Of a stretch of DNA of 64,000 nucleotides, positions 1-8,701 are shown piece after piece. The number at the start of each line of letters is the position of its first letter. The stretch's first letter is position 1. A program made the position numbers and the translations under genes. A model generated the notes under the pieces. The model ran no database searches and had not been told where the DNA came from. It worked only from the letters and a program-made list of their open reading frames with translations. The DNA is from Thioclava pacifica DSM 10166 (lineage in GTDB: Bacteria; Pseudomonadota; Alphaproteobacteria; Rhodobacterales; Rhodobacteraceae). The stretch lies in the NCBI RefSeq assembly GCF_000714535.1, contig NZ_AUND01000039.1, positions 1-64,000 on the forward strand, in the 5' to 3' direction.

Positions 1-1
1 C

Positions 2-1462
2 AACACCGCGACGGCCGATAGCGACGAGAGCGACGAGGCGACCGACGACGAGACGGTGACGCTGCCGCAAGATCCCTCGATTTCCATTTCCAAGGTGACG
101 ACACATGAAGGGACCGAAGGCGACGGGCTTACCGGTGTAACGGCAGGCGACTATGTCGGCTGGAAATACTATGTCTCCAACACCGGCAACGTCACGCTCG
201 ATAGTGTCTCGATCCTTGATGATCACGGCCCGCTCGATCCCGATTTCGGGACCGCGGATGGCGGGATCATCGATGTGCTGGGACTTGGCGGGTTCAATAT
301 CGGCGATGTCAACGAGAACGGGCTTCTCGATGTCGGCGAGGAATGGGTGTTCGAATCGAGCTTCCTGCTGGAAGTCCCCGAGGATCTGATCACCTATACC
401 AACGAGGCAACGGTGACCGCTCTGACCGCGATCTACGATCAGGAGGTCTCGGATTCCGATACGAGCGGGTTCCAGGTTCTGCCCAACGGCATGGTCACCA
501 ATTCGATGCTGTGTGACTTCGGCGAGGTCTTCAACGCAAACTTCTCGCCTGACAAAGACGGTACCTACACGCAGAACTCGACCAATCCCGGGCAGTTCTT
601 CTACAACGTGGTCTTCGATTACGACGAGGAATTCACCAACGGGGATGGTCAGGACAACATCCTTACCCTCGAGATCCCGGACGGGTTCGCGCTGCAAAGC
701 GGAGATCCGAATTTCGAGAACGCGGTGCATGTCTATGACAGCGTCTCGGTCGAGTTCGACGCGGCGGGCAACATGTGCCTGGTTCCGGGTGACGAAATCC
801 CGCGCGATCAATACACGATCGATTTCCAGTACAATGCCGATGGGACGATGGAGGCGATCATCAACTTCGGCGACTCGGATCTCACCGGGCTCACCTATGT
901 CAATATCCACCTCGATTACGAGACGAAGGGCAGCTCGGGTTGGGAATACAAGGATGGGGATGCGGTCAACGGCACCGGACCTGATGGCTATGAATTGGGC
1001 GATATCCTTAACAACACGAGCTATGACTTCGATGCGAGCCTGACGGATGGTGGTTCGACGAGCGATCTCGACTTCACCGACTCGGTGATGAACGACAACG
1101 TCTTCAAGCAGTTCAAGCAGTCGGGCTTCGGTGGCTATGTCTGGTCGGACGAAAGCGGAACCGAGGCCGGGGTCTATGAGCCCGGCGAGGGGGTCGCGGG
1201 CGCGCTGATCGAAATCTACGACTCGAAAGGCAAGCTCGTTGACAGTGCCACGGTGGATGCGGACGGTTGGTGGTACTCTGCCTATACCCACAAGGGTAAG
1301 CAGGAAGCCTATACTGTCGAACTCTATGCCGACGGATCGCATGACGCAGGGGATGTGGCCGACGCGACTGGAACGGCGATGCTTGGCAAGGGCGACAAGT
1401 TCGACGTGGTCGATTTCTACCAGTCCGATGATGACATGTACCACGCTATGGAAGTCGCCTGA
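2..1462 (+). CDS. Secreted acidic repeat protein, SdrD B-like C-terminus (5' partial)
   Basis: The reading frame is open from base 2, so the true start lies upstream; the first GTG at 56 is internal. The visible 486 residues are very rich in Asp, Glu, Thr and Gly. They contain a DUF11/DUF7507-like beta-sandwich (about residues 25-160) preceded by the tail of another such unit, so the full protein is probably a tandem-domain adhesin. The C-terminus holds an SdrD B-like domain with the phrase GFGGYVWSDESGTEAGVYEP. No GGxGxDxxx RTX nonapeptides are visible. It lies directly upstream of a sapC-like gene and a type I secretion ABC/MFP pair, so it is the likely exported substrate; that role is inferred from position and composition. 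It could also be exported by another route. Confidence 0.72.
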   Translation, partial: NTATADSDESDEATDDETVTLPQDPSISISKVTTHEGTEGDGLTGVTAGDYVGWKYYVSNTGNVTLDSVSILDDHGPLDPDFGTADGGIIDVLGLGGFNIGDVNENGLLDVGEEWVFESSFLLEVPEDLITYTNEATVTALTAIYDQEVSDSDTSGFQVLPNGMVTNSMLCDFGEVFNANFSPDKDGTYTQNSTNPGQFFYNVVFDYDEEFTNGDGQDNILTLEIPDGFALQSGDPNFENAVHVYDSVSVEFDAAGNMCLVPGDEIPRDQYTIDFQYNADGTMEAIINFGDSDLTGLTYVNIHLDYETKGSSGWEYKDGDAVNGTGPDGYELGDILNNTSYDFDASLTDGGSTSDLDFTDSVMNDNVFKQFKQSGFGGYVWSDESGTEAGVYEPGEGVAGALIEIYDSKGKLVDSATVDADGWWYSAYTHKGKQEAYTVELYADGSHDAGDVADATGTAMLGKGDKFDVVDFYQSDDDMYHAMEVA

Positions 1463-1523
1463 CCCCCCCCACGCAGGCGCTGGGAGGATCGGGACATCCA
1501 TTCATGCGTGACGTTCCGATCTG

Positions 1524-1553
1524 GGCGCGGCTCGATGCCCCGAGAGCCGCGCC
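1524..1553 (+). terminator. Strong hairpin after the repeat protein, no T-tract
   Basis: A 10-bp perfect inverted repeat (GGCGCGGCTC / GAGCCGCGCC) with a 10-base loop lies about 60 bases after the stop of the repeat protein. It is followed by C-rich rather than T-rich sequence. It may weaken read-through into the sapC-like gene or protect the 3' end of the message. Confidence 0.35.
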
Positions 1554-1599
1554 TGCCCCCTCCCGATACAGGAAATGATGAAAAGGAAAGGGCAATCAC

Positions 1600-2388
1600 A
1601 TGGTTCAATCGATTTTCAAGGGCGGCGAGGTTCTCAACTCGCAGCGCCATACGTCTTTGCGCTACAGCCCGGAAACCGGCTGCAAACTCTTCGCCGATCA
1701 GGCCAGCGCACCGGTGACGATCGCCGAGTTCTCTGCGGTGGCGGCGGAATATCCGATCCTCTTCGCGCCCGCCGAGGCCGGCGCCTCGCCGGTTGCGCTG
1801 TTTGCGCTGAAGGAAGGAACGAATCTTTTCGTCGATCGCAAGGGGCGCTGGACCGGGCACTACATTCCTGCGCATTTCCGCCAGCTCCCCTTCTTCAACA
1901 CGCATATCCGCGACAGCGACAAGATCGTGCTGTCGGTTCTGCCCGAGGCGGAGAGCGTGCATGAGAGTGGCGATGGACTCGCCTTGTTCGACGAGGATGG
2001 TCAGGCCAGCGAGTTCCTGAAGGCGGTGATGGAGTTCACGCGCCAGCATTACGAACATACCGTCACCACGCAGAAATTCTGCCGTTTGCTTGCCGAGCTC
2101 GATCTGCTGGAAGAGACCACCGGGACAATCACGCTGCCTGACAAGAGCCGGCGCATTCTCAAGGGGTTGTCTGTCGTGTCGCGCAAGAAGTTGCACGCGC
2201 TTGATGATGCGAAACTGGCGGAGTTCGAGCGCAACGGCGCGCTTGAGGCGATCCACCTCCACTGGGCGTCGATGCGCAATTTCGAAAATCTCGGTGAAAG
2301 GATGAGCCAGAGCAAGAAGGCCGAGCCGCTCGAACGACAGAAATCGGTCGTGTCGATCGCGCAGGCGATGTCGGCTTCGGTGCAATAG
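1600..2388 (+). CDS. SapC family protein
   Basis: The 262-residue protein matches the SapC family, named after a Campylobacter S-layer secretion gene. Typical features are the N-terminal LNSQRHTSLRY stretch, VTIAEFSAVAAEYPILF, and the central PAHFRQLPFF. No signal peptide or membrane segment is visible, so it is probably cytoplasmic. The start follows the purine-rich AGGAAAGGG. It stands 22 bases before the ABC transporter gene and just after the repeat protein, which suggests a role in export or handling of the type I substrate. The biochemical function of SapC proteins is not established. Confidence 0.85.
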   Translation: MVQSIFKGGEVLNSQRHTSLRYSPETGCKLFADQASAPVTIAEFSAVAAEYPILFAPAEAGASPVALFALKEGTNLFVDRKGRWTGHYIPAHFRQLPFFNTHIRDSDKIVLSVLPEAESVHESGDGLALFDEDGQASEFLKAVMEFTRQHYEHTVTTQKFCRLLAELDLLEETTGTITLPDKSRRILKGLSVVSRKKLHALDDAKLAEFERNGALEAIHLHWASMRNFENLGERMSQSKKAEPLERQKSVVSIAQAMSASVQ

Positions 2389-2410
2389 GTCGGGCTCAGG
2401 GGGCACATAA

Positions 2411-4117
2411 ATGAAAAAGGCTACCGCCCTTGGGGTCGTGCTGAAATCAGTGCGTGGGCAGATGTGGTCGTTGCTGTGGCTCAGTTTCCTCGGAAACCTG
2501 CTGCTGCTGACAAGTTCCATCTACATGATGCAGATCTTCGATCGCGTGCTCTCGAGCGGGTCCGTCGATACGCTGACCTGGCTCAGCGTGATCGCCGCCG
2601 CGGCGCTGGTTGCCTTCGGGCTGCTCGAGCTGTCGCGTCGGCAGGTGCTCTCGCGGATCGGTGTCTGGTTCGAGCGCGAGCTGTCGGGCGAGGTAATGTC
2701 GCGCGCGCTGAGCCAGCGTCTCAAAGAGGGCAAGTCGGTGGCGGATGTCTCGGATCTCGCCGATGTGCGGTCCTTCATCTCGGGCGAAGCCCTGCTGGCT
2801 TTTCTCGACGCCCCCTGGACACCGGTCTTTATCGCGGTGATCTGGTTCATGCATCCGGTCCTTGGCGGGATTGCGATCGGGGCGGCGCTCCTGCTTTTCG
2901 CGCTGGCCGTGATCAACGACATTCTGACCCGCCGTCCGCTGGCCGAAATGTCGAGCCGCATGCGGCGCAATCGGTCGGACGCTTCGGTCTTCATCGAACA
3001 CGCCGATACGCTTGAAGCGCTGGGGATGGTCGGCAAGACCACCGAACGCTGGAAGGCATCGATGCAGAAGCTCGATGCAGAAGGGGAGGGCGCGCAGAAC
3101 CTCGCCGCTTTCCTGCTCTCGGCGTCGAAGACCCTGCGGATGATCATCCAGATCGTGATCCTCGGCACGGGCGCCTATCTGGTGCTGCAAGCCGAACTGA
3201 CGGCGGGCGGGATGATCGCGGCTTCGATCATTCTGTCGCGGGCTCTGGCCCCGGTCGAGCGGGCGCTCTCGGCTTGGCGCAGCTACGGCTCCTACCGAGC
3301 CGCGCGGCGGAATCTCGAACAGCTTTTCGCGGCCGTGCCGGAGCGTGGAGAGCGGCTGGAACTGCCGCGCCCGAGTGGCGAGCTTGAGGTCAGCGCATTG
3401 CGCTACCACGCCCCGACGACCGGCGAACCGATCCTGAAGAACATCTCGATGCGCGTACCTGCGGGCAAGACGCTCGCGATCATCGGGCCTTCGGGCTCGG
3501 GCAAGTCGAGCCTGTGCCGCTGCCTTGTGGGCGCGTGGCAGCCGACTTTCGGGACGGTGCGGCTCGATGGTGCGGATCTCGCGGAATGGGATAGCGACCG
3601 GCGCGGCCGCTATATCGGCTACCTGCCGCAAGCGATCCGGCTCTTCTCCGGCACGATCGCAGAGAATATCGCCCGGCTTGGCGAGATCGATGACGAGGCC
3701 GTCCTTGCCGCCGCCCAACGGGTCGGCGCGCATGAGATGATCCTTGGGCTGCCCGAAGGGTATGAGACCGAGACGGGCCCGTTCTCCGATCTGCTCTCGG
3801 GCGGGCAGAAACAGCGCATCGGTATGGCGCGGGCGCTTTACGGCAACCCCTCCGTGATCGCGCTCGATGAGCCCGACAGTAACCTGGACGGCAATGGGGA
3901 TCTCGCCCTCGCCTCGATGCTCAAGGATCTCAAGGCAGAGGAACGCACGGTGATCTTCGTATCGCACACGCCTGCGCTGCTGCGCTACGCGGACATGGTG
4001 GCGGTGCTCAAGGATGGCGTGCTCGTGCAGATGGGCACGCGCGACGAAGTTCTGTCGTCGATGATGAAGACCGGGACCGTGGGGACGGCTCAGAAAGCGG
4101 TGGGAGCAAATGGCTGA
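2411..4117 (+). CDS. Type I secretion system permease/ATPase (PrtD/HasD type)
   Basis: A 568-residue fused ABC exporter half-transporter. The first ~300 residues form the membrane domain, with hydrophobic helices near 22-45, 57-75, 135-170 and 240-275. The nucleotide-binding domain carries Walker A GPSGSGKSS (359-367), the signature LLSGGQKQR (461-469) and Walker B VIALDEP (482-488). Length and layout match the PrtD/HasD family, which energises one-step export of proteins through the inner membrane, MFP and TolC. It lacks an N-terminal peptidase domain. It overlaps the next gene by 8 bases. No outer-membrane TolC partner is encoded in this window. Confidence 0.93.
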   Translation: MKKATALGVVLKSVRGQMWSLLWLSFLGNLLLLTSSIYMMQIFDRVLSSGSVDTLTWLSVIAAAALVAFGLLELSRRQVLSRIGVWFERELSGEVMSRALSQRLKEGKSVADVSDLADVRSFISGEALLAFLDAPWTPVFIAVIWFMHPVLGGIAIGAALLLFALAVINDILTRRPLAEMSSRMRRNRSDASVFIEHADTLEALGMVGKTTERWKASMQKLDAEGEGAQNLAAFLLSASKTLRMIIQIVILGTGAYLVLQAELTAGGMIAASIILSRALAPVERALSAWRSYGSYRAARRNLEQLFAAVPERGERLELPRPSGELEVSALRYHAPTTGEPILKNISMRVPAGKTLAIIGPSGSGKSSLCRCLVGAWQPTFGTVRLDGADLAEWDSDRRGRYIGYLPQAIRLFSGTIAENIARLGEIDDEAVLAAAQRVGAHEMILGLPEGYETETGPFSDLLSGGQKQRIGMARALYGNPSVIALDEPDSNLDGNGDLALASMLKDLKAEERTVIFVSHTPALLRYADMVAVLKDGVLVQMGTRDEVLSSMMKTGTVGTAQKAVGANG

Positions 4118-5603
4118 CGTGGCGGAGACCGTGGCGACGGGCCCGGCGAATCCTTCGGGGCAGGGCGAGGTCTGGGCGCGGCTGGCGCAGGACAAGCTCT
4201 CGACCGAGACAATCCTGATGATCGGGGGCGCGGCAATCCTCGCGCTGCTTGCGGTCTGGTTCATTTCCTTTCTGCTGGCGGGCAGACGCGCGGAGTTCAC
4301 ACCTTCGACCTCGCTCGCGGCGCTCACACGCGGCCCGCGCGGGATCGGTCTGGCCGTGGCAATTGTCTTCTTCGGGATCTTCGGAGGCTGGGCCTATTAC
4401 GTGCCGCTCTCGGGCGCCGCGATGGCGACGGGCGTTATCAACCCTGATGGCCGGCGCAAGACGGTGCAGCATCTCGAAGGCGGGATCATTCAGCGCATCC
4501 ATGTGCATGAGGGCGATCATGTCGAGGCGGGGGATGTTCTGCTGACCCTTGATGCGGTGCGCGCACAGGCGCGTCTGGAAGAGCTGCGGGAGCGCATGCT
4601 CTACCTGCTCGCGACGGAGGCGCGCCTGCGTGCCGAGCTCACGCAGGCCGAAGAGGTCACGTTTCCGCTCGACGAGATGGCGGATCTCGCGGCGTCGCCC
4701 GAAGTCGCCGTCGAGGCACAGCGCCGGCTCTTTCTCGATCGTCGCGAGACCCAGAAATCGCGCGAACGGATCCTGGCGAAGCGCATCGACCAACTCAGGG
4801 TCGAGATCGGCGGCCTGACCGAGGTTATCGCGGCCCAGGGCGACCAGATCGACCTGCTTCAGGAAGAGCTCGACGTGACCAGCACGCTCTTCGACAAGGG
4901 GCTCAACCGTCTGCCGCAGCTTCTGGCGCTCAAGCGTTCGATGGCGGATCTCCAGTCCAATCGCGCGCTCAATCGCGCCTCGGTGGCGCGGCTCGAACAG
5001 CAGATCGGCGAGACCGAATTGCAGCTCGTGGCAACGCGCCAGCAGAATTCCGAAGCGGTGAGTACGGAGCTTGCGCAGATCCGCAGTGAGCTCGCGACGC
5101 TGCGCTCGAACCTGCCCGAGCGGCTTGATGCCTTGCAGCGCACGGTCGTGCTCGCGCCGATCGCGGGCCGCGTGCTCAACTTGCGGGTGACGACAGAACA
5201 GGGGGGCGTGCTTGGCGCCGGTGGGGAGATCCTGGATATCGTCCCCGATGACAGCCGCCTTGTCATCGACGCTCGCGTGCGACCCTCGGATATCGAGACG
5301 GTTTATCCGGGCATGTCTGCGCGGGTTCTGCTGACCGCCTACACGCAACGCAACCTGCCGCAGCTCTTCGGGCGCGTGGATGTCGTGGCTGCTGACCGTC
5401 TTGTCGATGACCGCACGGGCGAGCCTTATTTCCTCGTGAAGGTCTCGGTCGACGAGACGGATGTGGAAGCCCTCGGTGAGAATATCGAGATCATCTCGGG
5501 CATGCCTGCCGATGTGATGCTTCTGACGGGGGAACGCTCGCTCTTCGATTACATGCTGCGTCCCTTCGCCGACAGCCTGCGCGGCAGCTTCCGCGAGAGC
5601 TGA
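4110..5603 (+). CDS. HlyD/PrtE family type I secretion membrane fusion protein
   Basis: A 497-residue periplasmic adaptor that links the ABC exporter to TolC. A first hydrophobic segment lies near residues 31-53 and a second near 75-97; the second is the likely anchor before the periplasmic part. The barrel-sandwich half VQHLEGGIIQRIHVHEGDHV follows, then a long coiled-coil hairpin (about 145-335) and the second half beginning VLAPIAGRVLNLRVTTEQGG. The extra N-terminal hydrophobic segment is longer than in standard PrtE proteins. The start overlaps the transporter gene, indicating translational coupling. Confidence 0.93.
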   Translation: MADVAETVATGPANPSGQGEVWARLAQDKLSTETILMIGGAAILALLAVWFISFLLAGRRAEFTPSTSLAALTRGPRGIGLAVAIVFFGIFGGWAYYVPLSGAAMATGVINPDGRRKTVQHLEGGIIQRIHVHEGDHVEAGDVLLTLDAVRAQARLEELRERMLYLLATEARLRAELTQAEEVTFPLDEMADLAASPEVAVEAQRRLFLDRRETQKSRERILAKRIDQLRVEIGGLTEVIAAQGDQIDLLQEELDVTSTLFDKGLNRLPQLLALKRSMADLQSNRALNRASVARLEQQIGETELQLVATRQQNSEAVSTELAQIRSELATLRSNLPERLDALQRTVVLAPIAGRVLNLRVTTEQGGVLGAGGEILDIVPDDSRLVIDARVRPSDIETVYPGMSARVLLTAYTQRNLPQLFGRVDVVAADRLVDDRTGEPYFLVKVSVDETDVEALGENIEIISGMPADVMLLTGERSLFDYMLRPFADSLRGSFRES

Positions 5604-5625
5604 TCGCTGCCGGTCCGCTCGACCC

Positions 5626-6333
5626 TCAGATCCCCTGCGCCACGCGGGCCTTGCGGGTCGAGCTGAGCTTCATGCCCGGCGCGGTCAGCCGTTCTTCCGG
5701 GCCGACCCAGGCATAGGCGAGCAGGCAGGGGTCGATATCGGCGGTGGTGATACGGTGTTCGTGATCGGGGCGGTTGAGGATCAGCGATCCCGGCGCATGC
5801 ACGGCCGTATCGTTTTCCGACCAGGGGCCTGAGACGGAGATATAGCTCTCTTCGATCTCGCTATGGCTGTGCTGCGGATAGGTCGTCTTCGGTGCGAAGA
5901 GGACGAAGCCGAGGATCAGCCGCTCCGAGCGCACCGGGCCGCGAGGGCCGAGAACCTCGCAATAGGCATATTTGCGCGCGAGCGCCTTGGGCACTTTCTC
6001 ATAGCCGTATTCCCAGGTCAGCGCCGGGGCTACGCGCCCCAGAGCGCGCGCAAGCCCTGCAACCGCGCCCCTTTCGCCAAGATCGAGCGCGCGCGGCAGA
6101 TGCGCGGTGACGGGTTTCGCCTCGGGTGGGCGGGGCGTGATCTCGGGATTGGCGTCGATGAGCTGCGAGAGCGTGTCGCGGACCCGTTTGCGATGCGAGC
6201 GGATCAGCCGGCTGCCACCGGCCGAGCCGTGCCGGTAGAGCGTGTCGAACTCGCGCAGCAGATACAGCCAGTCCGGGGCATCGCACAGGCGTGGCTGGTT
6301 CTCGGGAGTGGTCTCGGAGAGGGGCAAGGTCAT
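5626..6333 (-). CDS. dddL: Dimethylsulfoniopropionate (DMSP) lyase, cupin type, DddL-like
   Basis: The 235-residue protein fits the DMSP lyase family, which cleaves DMSP to dimethyl sulfide and acrylate. The C-terminal cupin carries the metal motif HSHSEIEESY (H155, H157, E161, Y164) and a later histidine in NRPDHEHRI (H191/H193). The length is closer to DddL (about 230 aa) than to DddQ (about 200) or DddW (about 150), so the subfamily call is inferred from size and from the N-terminal DWLYLLREFDTLYR stretch. No signal peptide is seen. It converges on the type I secretion genes with 22 bases between stops. No acrylate or DMSP catabolic genes are adjacent. Confidence 0.78.
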   Translation of the reverse strand: MTLPLSETTPENQPRLCDAPDWLYLLREFDTLYRHGSAGGSRLIRSHRKRVRDTLSQLIDANPEITPRPPEAKPVTAHLPRALDLGERGAVAGLARALGRVAPALTWEYGYEKVPKALARKYAYCEVLGPRGPVRSERLILGFVLFAPKTTYPQHSHSEIEESYISVSGPWSENDTAVHAPGSLILNRPDHEHRITTADIDPCLLAYAWVGPEERLTAPGMKLSSTRKARVAQGI

Positions 6334-6573
6334 CGGCGGGATCCAACGGGCAGGGGCTGGGTTGCGGTGGCATAGCGGAGCTTTGCCGAGCCTAGTGTGC
6401 CAGCGCGCGGCGCCAGATCAAGAGAGCGTCGTATCGGCGCCGGAAATCGACATGAGGAAAGAACGGCAACCCGAAAACGAGAGAGCTTCACGCGTAGAGA
6501 TGTTCTGCGTCTCATACACGCGCTGCGAAGACGTAAGGAGCTGATTTTAGGGTGTTTTCAGGGGGAAAGACGA
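6334..6573. other. Intergenic region upstream of the DMSP lyase gene
   Basis: These 240 bases separate the DMSP lyase start from the tRNA-Glu pair. I see no convincing ORF, hairpin or recognisable operator. The region must contain the promoter for the lyase gene on the minus strand. A short AT-richer patch lies near 6540-6560, at the 3' side of the tRNA genes. Confidence 0.5.
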
Positions 6574-6648
6574 TGGCAGCCCGTAGGGGAATCGAACCCC
6601 TCTTTCCAGGTTGAAAACCTGGCGTCCTAACCGATAGACGAACGGGCC
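6574..6648 (-). tRNA. tRNA-Glu (UUC), copy 1
   Basis: Read on the minus strand, the sequence folds as a 75-nt cloverleaf including an encoded CCA. It has the acceptor stem GGCCCGT/ACGGGCT, the D-arm TCTATCGGTTAGGAC, the anticodon stem CCAGG/CCTGG with loop TTTTCAA (anticodon TTC), and the T-arm GGGGTTCGATTCCCC. The first acceptor pair is G·U. Confidence 0.97.
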
Positions 6649-6674
6649 ACGCGTCGCTCTTGCAGGATGGGAAG

Positions 6675-6749
6675 TGGCAGCCCGTAGGGGAATCGAACCC
6701 CTCTTTCCAGGTTGAAAACCTGGCGTCCTAACCGATAGACGAACGGGCC
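6675..6749 (-). tRNA. tRNA-Glu (UUC), copy 2
   Basis: This is identical over all 75 bases to the copy that starts 101 bases away, including the encoded CCA and the TTC anticodon. Only 26 bases separate the two genes, so they are probably co-transcribed, with this copy upstream. Confidence 0.97.
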
Positions 6750-6919
6750 ACACGAAGCCTTCCGGCCATACCTGCGTGAGGTGGAGCGGTGTTTAGGCCA
6801 GAGAACCGTGACTCGCAAGAGGGTTTTTACGGATTTGCGGAAAGTTTTTCTTCACCCGCGATGCCGGTCCGGAAGGCGTTGAAAAACATTGGCTTCGGCG
6901 CGCAGCTCACAGCTCCGTC

Positions 6920-8662
6920 TCAGGCGCGCGCGGCATCTTCGAGGCGCAGCTGAACCTTGTTGCGCCCGCCCCAGGAATTGATCTCGAGCCGCCCCGCAAG
7001 ATGGAAGCGTCCCGCGCCGGGCTGGCTCAGTACGGGACCGAGCGGGCCGTCGAAGGCGCCAAAGCAAACCGCCTCGAGCCGCGTGCCCATCCCGTCGCCG
7101 AAATTGAAGCGCAGGTGGCTTTCTCCGATGCGGCGTGCGCCGGTGATCTCCATGCTCGCGAAGGCAAAGCGCGGGGCGGGGGCGCCCTGGCCGAAGGGAC
7201 CGGCGCGGTCGAGATCCTCGATCAGCTGCGGGCTTGCGGCGCCGGGCATCAGGAGCCCGTCGAGGCGCAGATCACGCGGGCCCATCTCGCCTGCGCCCTG
7301 TTTGGCCAGCAGCTCGGACAGGCGCGCCATTGCGGCCTCCAGCTTGTCTTCCTCGACGGTCAGGCCGGCGGCCATCTTGTGCCCGCCGCCTTTCAACAGC
7401 AGTCCTTCCGCAGCAACGCGTTGGATCGCCGCGCCGATATCGACGCCTGAGACCGAGCGGGCCGAGCCCTTGCCGATCCCGTCCTCCAGCCCGATCACGA
7501 CCGAGGGGCGGTTCGTCGCCTCCTTCAGCCGCGCGGCGACGATCCCCACCACGCCCGGATGCCAGCCCGGTCCGGCAGCCCAGACGAGCGGCGCCTCGAC
7601 CCCACGCTCTTCGGCTTGGCTAAGTGCGGCCTCGCGCACGGCGTTTTCGACGTCACGACGCTCGGTGTTGAGCGCATCGAGCCGTTCCGCAATGGATTGC
7701 GCCTCGTTCGGATCGTCGGTCGCCAATAGCCGCGCGCCAAGATCCGCCGCGCCAATCCGTCCACCCGCATTGATCCGCGGGCCGAGCACGAAGCCCAGGT
7801 GATAGGCGGCAGGCGCCCGGTCGAGCCGCGCCACATCCGACAGCGCCACGAGGCCCGGCCGTTCGCGCCGCGCCATGATCTTGAGCCCCTGTCGCACCAG
7901 CGCCCGGTTGCAGCCGATCAGCGGCGCGACATCGGCCACGGTCGCCAGCGCCACGAGATCCAAGAGCGCCATAAGCGGCGGCCCCTGCACGCCTTCTTCA
8001 CGCAGCTGCCGGTTCGCCTCGACCAGCATCAGGAACACGACCGAGGCTGCACAAAGGTGCCCCAACTCGCCGGTTTCGTCCTGCCGGTTCGGGTTCACCA
8101 CGGCCAGCGCGGGCGGCAGGGTCTCGCCGCCCAGGTGGTGATCGAGGATGACGACATCGGCGGGCTTGGCGGCGGCCACGGGCTCAAAGCTCAGCGTGCC
8201 GCAATCGACGCAGACGATCAGCGGGTGCTCGGCGCCAAGGGCCTGCATCGCGGGCACGTTGGGCCCGTAGCCCTCGTCGATCCGGTCGGGAATATAAAGC
8301 GTGGCCTCGCGCCCCATCGCGCGCAGCCAATGGATCAGCAGCGCCGCCGAAGAGCCGCCATCCACGTCGTAATCGGCGAACACCGCGATCTTCTCGCCCG
8401 ATTTCACCGCCTGTAGGAAGCGGGTCGCTGCCGCCTCCATGTCGCGCAAGGACCGCGGATCGGGCAGCAGCTCGCGCAGGGTCGGTTCAAGGAAGCCCTC
8501 GGCCTCTTCGGGGGCTACGCCGCGCGCCACGAGAATCCGCGCAAGCGGCAGTGGCAGGCGGGTCTGCTGCGCCATCGCCTCGGCAAGTCGGTCGGCCTCG
8601 GCAGAGGGCCCGATCCAGCGCCGACCGGTCAGGGATTCATCGACGGAAAGAAAACTGCTCAT
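6920..8662 (-). CDS. recJ: Single-stranded-DNA-specific exonuclease RecJ
   Basis: The 580-residue protein is a 5'-3' single-strand DNA exonuclease used in recombination and mismatch repair. The DHH phosphoesterase motifs are clear: FADYDVDGG (96-103) and LDHHLGG (173-179). The DHHA1-type RNA/DNA-binding segment includes GGHKMAAGLTV in the second half, and an OB-like C-terminal region follows. Length is normal for the family. It is read away from the DUF599 gene with 39 bases between, and may share a transcript with it. Confidence 0.95.
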   Translation of the reverse strand: MSSFLSVDESLTGRRWIGPSAEADRLAEAMAQQTRLPLPLARILVARGVAPEEAEGFLEPTLRELLPDPRSLRDMEAAATRFLQAVKSGEKIAVFADYDVDGGSSAALLIHWLRAMGREATLYIPDRIDEGYGPNVPAMQALGAEHPLIVCVDCGTLSFEPVAAAKPADVVILDHHLGGETLPPALAVVNPNRQDETGELGHLCAASVVFLMLVEANRQLREEGVQGPPLMALLDLVALATVADVAPLIGCNRALVRQGLKIMARRERPGLVALSDVARLDRAPAAYHLGFVLGPRINAGGRIGAADLGARLLATDDPNEAQSIAERLDALNTERRDVENAVREAALSQAEERGVEAPLVWAAGPGWHPGVVGIVAARLKEATNRPSVVIGLEDGIGKGSARSVSGVDIGAAIQRVAAEGLLLKGGGHKMAAGLTVEEDKLEAAMARLSELLAKQGAGEMGPRDLRLDGLLMPGAASPQLIEDLDRAGPFGQGAPAPRFAFASMEITGARRIGESHLRFNFGDGMGTRLEAVCFGAFDGPLGPVLSQPGAGRFHLAGRLEINSWGGRNKVQLRLEDAARA

Positions 8663-8701
8663 GAGCCGGGTTTAGCCAAATCCGATCCGGCCTTCCAGCA
8701 T

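Noticed and set aside
2-1462. RTX toxin or adhesin call for the first gene
   Set aside because: No GGxGxDxxx nonapeptide repeats are visible in the part present, so only a repeat-protein description is supported.
6574-6749. Integrative element at the tRNA-Glu genes
   Set aside because: There is no integrase gene or direct repeat of the tRNA end nearby; the duplicated unit is just the tRNA gene.
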